From Rhodothermales bacterium (GTDB taxonomy: Bacteria > Bacteroidota > Rhodothermia > Rhodothermales > UBA10348): a stretch of DNA of 64,000 nucleotides. The notes beneath the pieces are model-generated. The model was not told the DNA's origin. It saw only the letters and a program-made list of their open reading frames with translations, and did not search any database. Made by a program: the position numbers and the translations under genes. Location of the stretch: positions 1,075,806-1,139,805 of the forward strand of contig JAEPNP010000001.1 in assembly GCA_017643395.1 (NCBI GenBank), written 5' to 3'. Positions 30,972 to 39,795 of this stretch are shown piece by piece; position 1 is the first letter of the stretch, and each line of letters begins with the position of its first letter.

Positions 30972-31484
30972 ATGCCAGAACCGAAAACCCGCAGAAAGAG
31001 CAAGCGTCCAGTTCGCTTCGTGAAGGCAGCCCCTGCCCCTCGAAAGAGTGGCAAGCGGGCCGTCTCCCGAAAGGCGTCGGCGCGGCCGTCAGCCGTGCGA
31101 CGGCGAGTGGCAAGGGCCCCGCGCAGCGAGCACGACGAGGGGTATCCCTCATGGAACGAACTTTCCGGAAGCGATACCGGGAGTGCTTCTCGCAGGGACT
31201 TCGGTGGCCTTTTCGCGACCGTCTCCACGCTCAGGCTGGCACTGATGATCATGGCGGTGTCCGCAGTGGTGACGCTTTATGTGGGGCACGTGTACGCAAC
31301 GGCCGACCTCCTCGGGGAGGTCGATACGCTGCGCCGAGAAAATCTGGAGCTTCATCTCGAGCGGAACCAGGTGAAGGCAGCCTATGACCGTGCATCGAGT
31401 CCGTCACGCATCACCGCCCGGGCTCGAGCCCTGGGCCTGGTTGAAGCGGTTCCTTCCGGCTCTCCCATCCGGCTGAGGCCCTGA
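30972..31484 (+). CDS. ftsL: FtsL-like divisome protein
   Basis: The 170-residue protein has a long, very basic cytoplasmic N-terminus (about residues 1-50, rich in Arg, Lys, Pro), one TM helix (about 87-106) and a periplasmic coiled coil (about 110-140, LLGEVDTLRRENLELHLERN). The region SPSRITARARALGLVEA near the end is the typical FtsL/DivIC closing motif. With FtsQ it bridges to FtsI-FtsW and activates septal synthesis. Sequence similarity in this family is low, so the call rests on topology and position between rsmH and ftsI. The basic tail is longer than in E. coli FtsL (121 residues in all). Confidence 0.85.
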   Translation: MPEPKTRRKSKRPVRFVKAAPAPRKSGKRAVSRKASARPSAVRRRVARAPRSEHDEGYPSWNELSGSDTGSASRRDFGGLFATVSTLRLALMIMAVSAVVTLYVGHVYATADLLGEVDTLRRENLELHLERNQVKAAYDRASSPSRITARARALGLVEAVPSGSPIRLRP

Positions 31485-31493
31485 CCCCACTGC

Positions 31494-33560
31494 ATGCCGA
31501 TCCGCGACGAGATTCTGGCGAGGATGTATGTGATGCTTACCCTGCTGGCCCTGGTGCCGGCGGCGGTTGGCTTGCAGGTGGTGCGTGTAGGCCTTGTAGA
31601 CGCGGAAAACCTGAAGGAGGCCGGTGACCGGCAAACCGCGCGTGTAGATCCGATTCCGGCCATGCGTGGTGCCATTGTGGACAGGAAGGGACGCACACTT
31701 GCGGTCAACACCGCTCGATTCGACATCGCGGTTGATCCCAGCGTGCCCGGCTTCGCAGGTGCAGCGGAGACGCTCTACGCGTCCCTGGCCAACGCGACCG
31801 GGCGGCCAACGGCCTACTTCCGGCGTCGCGTACGGACATCGAGCAGCGAACGCTACGCCCTGTTGGCGCGAGGCCTCGACACCACACAGCTTGCCGATCT
31901 AGACCGGTCCGTGCCCGGGCTGATCGTGCAGGAAGGACACAGTCGCACGTACAACTACGGCCGAATCGGATCGCATGTGCTCGGACATGTTGGCGCAGCG
32001 CTGGAGGGACTGGCGGGTCTCGAGCAATTCTACGATCGCGACCTGACCGGCACGGCCGGCCGGCGCGACATGGTCGCAGACCGACTGAAGCGTCGCCGCC
32101 CGGCCGCCGACGGGGAGTTTGTCCTGCCGGATCACGGGGCAACCGTGGTGACTACCATCGATCTGGTGCTGCAGTCCATACTGGAGGAAGAGCTGGCCGC
32201 GGGTACGGCCTATGCAGGAGCCAAATGGGCCACAGCCGTCGCCATGGATCCGAAGACCGGGGCCATTTTGGCAATGGCCAATGCTCCCACCTACGACCCT
32301 CACCAGGCCGGCGCATTTGGTTTCGGGGCCCGGCGCAACCGCGCGATCGCCGACGAGGTGGAGCCCGGCTCGACGTTCAAACTGGTCACAGCCGTCAGTG
32401 CGCTCGAACAGGGCCTTGTGTCCATGTCGGATACCGTGGACACCGGCAACGGCACGGCGATCTTTCAGGGGCGTCCGGTCCGGGACACGCGCGGCTACGG
32501 ACCCATTCCCTTTTCTCGGGTAATCGCGGTCTCCAGCAATATCGGGTCCGCCCGCGTTGCAGAGCGAGGCACCAAGGGCGGGTTCTACCAGACCGCCAGG
32601 GCGTTCGGGTTTGGCATGGACACCGGAATCGATCTCCCCGGCGAGGAGGACGGTCTGCTGGAGCGCATCTCTGAGTGGAAGGGCTCCACACTGCAAGCCA
32701 TGAGCCGCGGCTACGGGGTTGCGGCGACACCCCTGCAGCTACTGAACGCCTACGCCGCCCTGGCCAACGGCGGCTTGCTCATGCGGCCCCACGTGGTCAA
32801 GGAGATCCGGGATGTTCGCGGGGAGACCATCTGGCGAGCCGAGCCCGACTCGATCAGGCGCGTAATGACTCAAGAAACCGCAGGCCTGCTACTGCCGGCA
32901 TTTGAAGAGGTGGTCACCGACGGCACGGCCAAAAAGGCGGCCATTCCGGGTGTCCGAGTCGCGGGCAAAACAGGCACAGCGTGGAAGGTCGTGAACGGAG
33001 CCTACTCCTCGGGACACTCAAGGGCCACCTTTGTCGGGTTCTTCCCGGCAGAGGACCCGGTTGTGGCCCTGCTCGTCATGATGGACGAGCCGAGGGTGTC
33101 CACCTACGGCGGCGACGTTTCGGCTCCCGTGTTTGCGGCGGCAGGCCGCAGGTGGCTACCAACCCTCTTTGAGGATCGCCGCCCGGCAGCGCTTGCGGAA
33201 GCAGATACAGTCCGGGTGCCACAGCTGATGGGGCTGCCTCCCACAGTCGCCGAGCGTCGCATTCTCGCGGCCGGCCTGGAAACCAGCGAGTTTCCCCAGG
33301 CGGTGGCCGCGGTTTCGAAAGTCACGCCCGTGGAGGGCTCGAATGCGGCCCTGCGCGAACGCATACGCGTTTCGATGCAGGAGGCATCGGTCGACGAAAC
33401 CATGCCCGATCTCACCGGATGGACGGTCCGGGATGCGGCGTTCTGGTTGCGGGAGCGAGGCGTTGATGTACGGGTAGAGGGCACTGGAGCGGTTCGGGGT
33501 CAGCTCCCGGCCGCAGGAGTCGGGCTTCCAAGCATAGCACGCCTGCGCGCCGGTGACTGA
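31494..33560 (+). CDS. ftsI: septal class B penicillin-binding protein (FtsI/PBP3-like) with PASTA repeats
   Basis: This septal transpeptidase cross-links peptidoglycan with FtsW. The 688 residues contain an N-terminal TM helix (about 10-30), the pedestal domain with RGAIVDRKGRTLAVN, and the transpeptidase domain with active-site STFK (293-296), SSN (347-349) and KTGT (492-495). Two C-terminal PASTA-like modules follow (about 573-629 and 636-686: VPQLMGLPPTVAERRILAAG; MPDLTGWTVRDAAFWLRERG). PASTA tails are classic for Firmicutes and Actinobacteria but also occur in Bacteroidota FtsI; E. coli FtsI has none. The stop overlaps the GTG start of murE by 8 bases. Confidence 0.94.
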   Translation: MPIRDEILARMYVMLTLLALVPAAVGLQVVRVGLVDAENLKEAGDRQTARVDPIPAMRGAIVDRKGRTLAVNTARFDIAVDPSVPGFAGAAETLYASLANATGRPTAYFRRRVRTSSSERYALLARGLDTTQLADLDRSVPGLIVQEGHSRTYNYGRIGSHVLGHVGAALEGLAGLEQFYDRDLTGTAGRRDMVADRLKRRRPAADGEFVLPDHGATVVTTIDLVLQSILEEELAAGTAYAGAKWATAVAMDPKTGAILAMANAPTYDPHQAGAFGFGARRNRAIADEVEPGSTFKLVTAVSALEQGLVSMSDTVDTGNGTAIFQGRPVRDTRGYGPIPFSRVIAVSSNIGSARVAERGTKGGFYQTARAFGFGMDTGIDLPGEEDGLLERISEWKGSTLQAMSRGYGVAATPLQLLNAYAALANGGLLMRPHVVKEIRDVRGETIWRAEPDSIRRVMTQETAGLLLPAFEEVVTDGTAKKAAIPGVRVAGKTGTAWKVVNGAYSSGHSRATFVGFFPAEDPVVALLVMMDEPRVSTYGGDVSAPVFAAAGRRWLPTLFEDRRPAALAEADTVRVPQLMGLPPTVAERRILAAGLETSEFPQAVAAVSKVTPVEGSNAALRERIRVSMQEASVDETMPDLTGWTVRDAAFWLRERGVDVRVEGTGAVRGQLPAAGVGLPSIARLRAGD

Positions 33561-35037
33561 GTCGATGCCTCATATCCGGACTCTCGGTGGCCTCGTGGAA
33601 CGCCTGTCGACATCGGGCCTGCTGGTTACTGCGAGACCGCAAGCCGAAGACCCGTCTGCCAGCCCGGTCGAGGGCATCACGTGCGACTCCAGGGAAGTGC
33701 GGCCCGGCTGGGTTTTCGTGGCCATTCGCGGGCACGCTACGGACGGACATGCCTTCATTCCGGACGCTCTGGAGCGCGGGGCGGTGGCCGTTGTTGTGGA
33801 GGAGCCGGTCGCCGCGGAGGTGCCGGTGTTTGAGGTCGAGAGTTCTCGAAGCGGACTGGCGCGGCTCGCAGCTGCGTTCTATGGAGACCCCTCCCTGGAC
33901 CTGACTACGTGTGGTGTAACGGGCACCAATGGCAAGACCACGACGGCGTGGCTCCTCTCCCAGGCCCTGACCGCGGCCGGACACCGCTGCGGGTACATGG
34001 GTACCATCGGGTATGGGCTGCCAGGGAAGCTTGAGGAGACGGCCCACACCACCCCCGACGCCGTGCGCGTGCAGCGAGCGCTGGGACACATGAGACAGGC
34101 GGACTGCGACGGTGTCGCCATGGAGGTGTCGTCCCACGCCCTCGACCAGCGACGAGCCGAAGCGGTGGACTTCGACGCCGCGGTGTTCACCAACCTGACC
34201 CGGGACCACCTCAACTACCACGGATCGTTCGAAGCCTACTTCGACGCCAAGGCGCTGCTCTTCGAGGGCCTGCGGCCCGAAGCGCTCGCGGTCATCAATA
34301 TGGATGATCCGGCCGGCACCGCGATGGCGGATCGTGCAACCGGCCGCACACTTTCGTACGGCACCACGGGTACCGAGGACGTGTCGTTCACCGTGCGCTC
34401 GGATCTGGGACATGGAATCCGCATGCGACTCGACGGACACGATGCGACGTTCCGTCTTTCGGGGTCATTCAACGCCTACAACCTGGCAGCGGCCTATGCG
34501 GCCATGGAGGCATACGGCGTAGCAGCGCGGGAACGGCTGGATGCCCTGGCCGAAGCCCGGCCGGCTCCGGGCCGCTTCGAGATCATCGACATAGGCCGCG
34601 AACGGTCCGTGGTGATAGACTTCGCCCACACGCCGGACGCGCTCAGAAACGTACTCAGCGCCGCCCGCGGGATCGTGCCCGCGGGTGCCAACCTTTGGTG
34701 CGTCTTCGGTTGCGGAGGTGACCGGGACACGGGCAAGCGGCCGCTCATGGGCGGCATTGCGGAAGAGCTCGCAGATCGGGTCATCGTCACCAGCGACAAC
34801 CCTCGCACGGAAGATCCGGAGGCCATCCAGGCCGACATCAGAAGCGGAGTGAGTCACCCCGAGCGCATGCACTGGATCGTCGACCGGAGGCAGGCCGTAC
34901 ATCGCGCCGTCGAGACGGCCGGTCTGGGTGACGTAATTGTGCTCGCGGGCAAGGGCCCTGAGCCCTACCAGATCATCGGAACCGAGAAACGCCCCTACCT
35001 GGACGAGGCGGTAGTGCGGGAGGCAGCTGGAGTCTGA
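33553..35037 (+). CDS. murE: UDP-MurNAc-tripeptide ligase MurE, meso-diaminopimelate type
   Basis: MurE adds the third stem residue to UDP-MurNAc-L-Ala-D-Glu. In the 494-residue protein the P-loop is GTNGKTTT (K128) and the carbamylated-Lys region is FEAYFDAKALLF. DNPR (415-418) is the motif that selects meso-diaminopimelate over lysine, so the wall is predicted to be the Gram-negative DAP type. GTG 33553 is the longer start, overlapping ftsI; ATG 33565 is an alternative. The stop overlaps the mraY start (TGATG), and no murF lies between them. Confidence 0.96.
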   Translation: MTESMPHIRTLGGLVERLSTSGLLVTARPQAEDPSASPVEGITCDSREVRPGWVFVAIRGHATDGHAFIPDALERGAVAVVVEEPVAAEVPVFEVESSRSGLARLAAAFYGDPSLDLTTCGVTGTNGKTTTAWLLSQALTAAGHRCGYMGTIGYGLPGKLEETAHTTPDAVRVQRALGHMRQADCDGVAMEVSSHALDQRRAEAVDFDAAVFTNLTRDHLNYHGSFEAYFDAKALLFEGLRPEALAVINMDDPAGTAMADRATGRTLSYGTTGTEDVSFTVRSDLGHGIRMRLDGHDATFRLSGSFNAYNLAAAYAAMEAYGVAARERLDALAEARPAPGRFEIIDIGRERSVVIDFAHTPDALRNVLSAARGIVPAGANLWCVFGCGGDRDTGKRPLMGGIAEELADRVIVTSDNPRTEDPEAIQADIRSGVSHPERMHWIVDRRQAVHRAVETAGLGDVIVLAGKGPEPYQIIGTEKRPYLDEAVVREAAGV

Positions 35038-36194
35038 TGCTTTACTGGCTGTTCCAATACCTCGAAGACCTGTTTGCGCCGCCCGGATTCCAGGTGTTCC
35101 AGTTCATTACGGTACGCGCCTCCCTGGCCGCGATAACCGCACTGGTCATCTCGACCATCATCGGCCGACGCATCATCCGCTGGCTCGCGGCCCAGCAGAT
35201 CGGTGAAGAGGTGCGTCAGGATGTCGATGCCGGGGCGGTCGATCATAGCCACAAGCGGGGAACGCCGACGATGGGGGGTGTGATCATCCTGTTCGGTGTG
35301 CTGGGATCCACTCTGCTCTGGGGTGCAATCTGGGAGCCCTGGGTCTGGTTGGCCATGCTTGCAACCGCCTGGATGGGTGCCTTCGGCTTTGCGGACGACT
35401 ACATAAAAGTCGTCAAGAGAGACAAGTCGGGACTCCCGGCGCGCATCAAGCTCATCGGCCAGATATCGCTGGGACTGCTGGTAGGTACCGTCATCTACGT
35501 GCAGCCCGCGTTCGAGGAATTCAACACGCTCACCTACCTGCCCTTCGTCGCAGAGGAGTCGTTGGACTACAACTTCCTGGCCGGCTGGATTCCGGGCGTC
35601 GATTTGGGCTGGCTCATCTACATCCCGGTCACGGTGTTCATCGTGACGGCACTCTCCAATGCCGTCAACCTTACCGACGGCCTGGACGGGTTGGCTGCGG
35701 GCGTCACAGGCATTGTGGCGCTTGGTCTGACCGCGCTTTGCTACGTCGCTGGCAACGTGAATATCGCCGAATTCCTCTCCGAGATGTACCTGGTCGGCGC
35801 AGGTGAACTGACGGTGTTCACACTTGCGCTCGCCGCGGCATGCTTCGGCTTTCTCTGGTACAACGGATATCCCGCCCAGGTCTTCATGGGTGATACCGGG
35901 GCGCTGGCACTGGGTGCAGCGGTAGGCACGGTGACCCTGCTGATTCGCAAAGAGCTCTTGCTGCCGCTCCTTTGTGCCGTGTTCCTCGCAGAATCGCTCT
36001 CGGTGATCATCCAGACTACCTGGTTCAAGTACACGCGCAGGAAGTACGGCGAGGGAAGACGCGTCTTCCTGATGGCGCCCTTTCATCACCATTGGGAAGC
36101 GAAGGGACTGCACGAAGCCAAGATTGTCGTGCGATTCTGGATAGTCACGGCAGTGACTGTCGTGGCGGCCCTGCTCATCCTCCGCATTCGATGA
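35037..36194 (+). CDS. mraY: phospho-MurNAc-pentapeptide translocase MraY
   Basis: MraY makes lipid I from UDP-MurNAc-pentapeptide and undecaprenyl phosphate. The 385-residue protein has about ten TM helices. The family signatures are HSHKRGTPTMGGVIILFG, FADDYIKVVKRDKSGL, NAVNLTDGLDGLAAG (catalytic Asp pair region), FMGDTGALALG and the C-terminal APFHHHWEAKG. It overlaps murE by one base and murD by four (ATGA), so all three are coupled. Confidence 0.97.
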   Translation: MLYWLFQYLEDLFAPPGFQVFQFITVRASLAAITALVISTIIGRRIIRWLAAQQIGEEVRQDVDAGAVDHSHKRGTPTMGGVIILFGVLGSTLLWGAIWEPWVWLAMLATAWMGAFGFADDYIKVVKRDKSGLPARIKLIGQISLGLLVGTVIYVQPAFEEFNTLTYLPFVAEESLDYNFLAGWIPGVDLGWLIYIPVTVFIVTALSNAVNLTDGLDGLAAGVTGIVALGLTALCYVAGNVNIAEFLSEMYLVGAGELTVFTLALAAACFGFLWYNGYPAQVFMGDTGALALGAAVGTVTLLIRKELLLPLLCAVFLAESLSVIIQTTWFKYTRRKYGEGRRVFLMAPFHHHWEAKGLHEAKIVVRFWIVTAVTVVAALLILRIR

Positions 36195-37552
36195 GGGCAG
36201 CACTGAGATACAAGACCCGCGGCGCCCGGACCACGGTGGTTGGTGCAGCCCGAAGCGGCGTTGCTGCCGCGCGGCTGCTCAAACGCCGCGGAGCACGGGT
36301 ATTCGTCACGGACCACGGACGCATTCCGGCCGAAACCGAGCACGAGCTGCGGGAAATGGGCATCGGGTACGAATTCGGCGGACACACCTCCACCGCGCTG
36401 GAGGCAGATTTTGTGGTCACCAGCCCCGGAGTTCCTCCCGAATCCTACGTCTTGTCGGAGGCGCGCCGCACGTCGATTCCTGTCTATTCGGAGATCGAAG
36501 TCGCGTCGTGGTTCTGCACGGCTCATGTGGTCGGCATAACCGGATCCAACGGAAAGACCACGACGACCTCGCTAACAGGCCATGTGTTTTCACGCTCCGG
36601 GCGACGGACCTGGGTCGCGGGCAACATCGGCCTGCCCTTCGCGGACATCGTGAGTCGGGTCGAAGACGAGGACATCGTGGTCCTGGAAGTGTCCTCGTTC
36701 CAACTGGAACAGACCGCCACCTTCCGTCCGGACATCGCCATCCTTCTCAACATCACCCCGGACCATCTGAACCGCTACGGCGGAAGCATGAAGCGGTACA
36801 TCGAGACGAAGTACCGCCTCTGCGCCCATCAGCGTACCGGAGACACCCTCATCTACAACCTGGACGACCCGAACCTCGCAGATCTGGCCTATCGCACCCC
36901 TCAGGTGCGCCGCCTGGGCTTTTCACTGGAGCACGAGGATGCGGCCGCTTTTGTCCGGGACAACACCATTCATCTGCGCTTGAACGGCAACGAAGAACCT
37001 CTCATGCAGACCGAACAACTGGCGCTTCGAGGCAAGCACAATCTGTACAACTCGCTGGCGGCCGCCGTGGCGGCACGGGTGATGGAGGTACGGAGCGATG
37101 TGGTCCGGGAAAGCCTGGCCACGTTCGAGGGCGTGCCGCACCGGCTCGAGACCGTACGCGAAGTAGACGGAGTGCGCTATATCAACGACTCCAAAGCGAC
37201 GAACGTCAATGCGGTCTGGTATGCGCTGGAGAGCATGCGGGAGTCCGTGGTGCTGCTGGCCGGCGGCCGGGACAAAGGGAACGACTACACCCCACTGAAG
37301 CCTCTGATCAGTGCGAAAGTCCGCACGCTGATCACGTTTGGCGAAGCATCCGGATTGATTTCCGATGCGCTCGGCACCTCGGCAGAGCGCGCCTTGCGCG
37401 CGCGAGACCTCGAAGAAGCCGTCCAGCTGGCCCATGAAGAGGCCCGCACGGGCGATGTGGTCCTGCTGAGCCCTGCCTGCGCCAGCTTCGACCAATTCGA
37501 CAACTACGAACAGCGAGGCAACGCCTTCAAACGACTGGTGAGCAACCTCTAG
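36191..37552 (+). CDS. murD: UDP-MurNAc-L-alanine:D-glutamate ligase MurD
   Basis: MurD adds D-glutamate to UDP-MurNAc-L-Ala. The 453 residues have the N-terminal Rossmann UDP-binding domain (TTVVGAARSGVAAARLL), the central ATPase with GSNGKTTTTSL and LEVSSFQLE, and the C-terminal domain with INDSKATN and LLAGGRDKGNDY. ATG 36191 overlaps the mraY stop (ATGA); the longer open frame to 35972 lies inside mraY and is not used. It ends directly against ftsW. Confidence 0.96.
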   Translation: MRAALRYKTRGARTTVVGAARSGVAAARLLKRRGARVFVTDHGRIPAETEHELREMGIGYEFGGHTSTALEADFVVTSPGVPPESYVLSEARRTSIPVYSEIEVASWFCTAHVVGITGSNGKTTTTSLTGHVFSRSGRRTWVAGNIGLPFADIVSRVEDEDIVVLEVSSFQLEQTATFRPDIAILLNITPDHLNRYGGSMKRYIETKYRLCAHQRTGDTLIYNLDDPNLADLAYRTPQVRRLGFSLEHEDAAAFVRDNTIHLRLNGNEEPLMQTEQLALRGKHNLYNSLAAAVAARVMEVRSDVVRESLATFEGVPHRLETVREVDGVRYINDSKATNVNAVWYALESMRESVVLLAGGRDKGNDYTPLKPLISAKVRTLITFGEASGLISDALGTSAERALRARDLEEAVQLAHEEARTGDVVLLSPACASFDQFDNYEQRGNAFKRLVSNL

Positions 37553-38689
37553 ATGGCCGTCTTGAGCCGCATACTGGTTCGGGAGCCGCTGGACAAATAC
37601 GTGGTCTGGCTGGTGCTCGCGCTCTCCGCTGTGGGCGTGGTGACGGTCTACAGTGCCATTGCGTACCTGGCAGACACGAAGGCCGGCGGAGACACCTCCG
37701 GCCTGCTGTTGGGTCACGTGATGAAGCTTGGGCTGGCCCTGACCGTGATGTTGGCTGTCAGCTACATCGACTACCGGCTGATTGCCCAGTTCGCCAAAGC
37801 GTTCCTCATAGGCAGCCTGGTGCTACTGGTCGTCGTCAAGCTGGCCGGCGTCGCAAGTGGCGGCGCCACTCGATGGTTACGCATCGGCGCATTCGGGTTC
37901 CAGCCGTCGGACCTGGCGAGGTTCTCGCTGATTCTCTACGCGGCGTCCCTGCTGGCACGCAAGCAGACGTACATGGAGAGCTTCAGTCGCGCTTTTGCGC
38001 CACTGTTGTTCTGGATGCTGGTCACGGGAATCCTGATCGGCATGGAGGACCTGTCCACGGCGCTGGTCGCGCTGGCCGTGGTGGGACTGATGGGCTTCGT
38101 GGCCCGCGTGCGGATCTGGCAATTGGCGGCGGTGGCCGGCATCGTACTGACGCTTGGGTACGCGCTTCTGCTTACGTCACCCCACCGGGCCGCGCGTGTG
38201 GAGTCCTTCGTCGGCGTCAAGATCTTTCCGCACACTTCCGCAGAAGAGGTGTTTTCGGAACGTGACGAAGGCTACCAGTCCCGACAGGCTCGCATCGCGA
38301 TGGCCATGGGAGGCCTGACCGGCAAGGGACCCGGCAAGAGCACGCAACGCAACTTCCTCCCGGAGGCCTATAACGACTTCATCTTTGCCATCATTGCCGA
38401 GGAATATGGCGCGCTCGGGGCGCTGGCCATCCTGGCCATGCTGATGGCATTTCTCTTCCGGGGTTTCCTGCGTATCGCGAGATACGCCCCCGACCCACTG
38501 GGGCTCTTCCTGGCGGTGGGACTCACCGCGGCGATTGCCATCTACGGTTTCGCGCACGCGGGCGTGGTTTCGGGAGTGCTTCCGGTAACCGGACTCCCCC
38601 TACCGTTCGTGTCCTACGGCGGTACATCCATGCTCATTTCGGGTGTGATGGTGGGCATGCTTCTGAATATCTCCCGCCAGCTCCGATGA
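37553..38689 (+). CDS. ftsW: FtsW, SEDS-family septal glycosyltransferase
   Basis: FtsW polymerises lipid II at the septum together with FtsI. The 378-residue protein has about ten TM helices and the SEDS signatures: TRWLRIGAFGFQPSDLARFS, the extracellular loop with KSTQRNFLPEAYNDFIFAI (including the catalytic Asp), and the C-terminal LPFVSYGGTSMLISG. It begins on the base after the murD stop and overlaps murG by ATGA. Its place next to murG and with ftsI upstream favours FtsW over RodA. Confidence 0.95.
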   Translation: MAVLSRILVREPLDKYVVWLVLALSAVGVVTVYSAIAYLADTKAGGDTSGLLLGHVMKLGLALTVMLAVSYIDYRLIAQFAKAFLIGSLVLLVVVKLAGVASGGATRWLRIGAFGFQPSDLARFSLILYAASLLARKQTYMESFSRAFAPLLFWMLVTGILIGMEDLSTALVALAVVGLMGFVARVRIWQLAAVAGIVLTLGYALLLTSPHRAARVESFVGVKIFPHTSAEEVFSERDEGYQSRQARIAMAMGGLTGKGPGKSTQRNFLPEAYNDFIFAIIAEEYGALGALAILAMLMAFLFRGFLRIARYAPDPLGLFLAVGLTAAIAIYGFAHAGVVSGVLPVTGLPLPFVSYGGTSMLISGVMVGMLLNISRQLR

Positions 38690-39795
38690 GTAGACCCGCC
38701 CGCATACTGATCGCAGCCGGAGGCACCGGTGGACACGTGTACCCGGCCATTGCCGTGGCGGACGCGGTCAAACGAAAGGAGCCGGCCTCTGCACTGGCAT
38801 TCGCCGGCACGACGGACCGGATCGAGTGGGAGGCCGTGCCGCGGGCAGGCTATCCCATCTATCCCATCACAGCCGCGGCGCTGAACCGAGCCGACAAATT
38901 GGCCAACCTCCGCGTACCCGGTCGGCTTGCCAAGGGCCTTTACCAGAGCTACCGGCTTGTGCACGAATTCGATGCGGACCTGGTATTTGGAGCCGGCGGC
39001 TTTGTGGCCGGTCCCGTCGGTGTCGCGGCGTGGATGGGAAAACGGCCCCTGGTGCTGCAGGAGCAGAACGCCTACGCGGGCGTCACCAACAGACTGCTCG
39101 GGCGGCTCGCAGAACAAGTGCACATCGCGTTCCCGGAAGCAACTGAAGCGTTTCCGGAAGGTCGTGTGCTCCTGTCAGGCAATCCCACCCGTTCAGCCCT
39201 GAAAGGGGTGCAGCAATCGCCGGCTCGGCGCCGGATGGGGATCCCGGAGGATGCACGCGTGCTGCTGGTGTTCGGAGGCTCTCTGGGCAGCCAGGCCCTG
39301 AATGAGGCGCTCATGGAGACCGTTCATCTCTTCCTCGAGGGAACCGATGCCCATCTGATCTGGCAGACTGGACGCCGATACCATGAGCGCGTGCGTGCGG
39401 CGATAGCGCCCACTGATCGGCTGCACATCCTGGAATATCTGCACGATATGCCGGCCGCGTATGCCTGTGCCGACCTGGCCATGTGCAGGGCCGGCGCCAG
39501 TACCTGCGCAGAGCTCTTGGTCACCGGTACGCCGGCCATTCTGGTTCCGAGTCCGAACGTTGCCGAGGATCACCAGACGCACAACGCGCGCTCGGTGGTC
39601 GCTGCAGGAGCAGCGCGAATTCTGCCGGAGCCTCAGCTGGTTTCGGAATGGGTAGCAATGGCTTCTTCCCTGCTGGATGATCGGGATGCGCGTGAAGCCA
39701 TGAGGAGCGCGGCCCGCCGACATGCGGTGGAAGATGCCGCAGAGCGCATCGCCACGTCCCTGCTGGACCTTGCAGGACGGAGGGCAGCAGCATGA
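38686..39795 (+). CDS. murG: lipid II synthase MurG
   Basis: MurG transfers GlcNAc from UDP-GlcNAc to lipid I at the inner face of the membrane. The 369 residues open with ILIAAGGTGGHVYPAIAVAD, the first glycine loop, and contain FGGSLGSQALNEAL (third glycine loop) and the UDP-GlcNAc-binding MCRAGASTCAELLVTGTPAI. Both ends overlap neighbours by ATGA (ftsW and murC). Confidence 0.97.
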   Translation: MSRPARILIAAGGTGGHVYPAIAVADAVKRKEPASALAFAGTTDRIEWEAVPRAGYPIYPITAAALNRADKLANLRVPGRLAKGLYQSYRLVHEFDADLVFGAGGFVAGPVGVAAWMGKRPLVLQEQNAYAGVTNRLLGRLAEQVHIAFPEATEAFPEGRVLLSGNPTRSALKGVQQSPARRRMGIPEDARVLLVFGGSLGSQALNEALMETVHLFLEGTDAHLIWQTGRRYHERVRAAIAPTDRLHILEYLHDMPAAYACADLAMCRAGASTCAELLVTGTPAILVPSPNVAEDHQTHNARSVVAAGAARILPEPQLVSEWVAMASSLLDDRDAREAMRSAARRHAVEDAAERIATSLLDLAGRRAAA

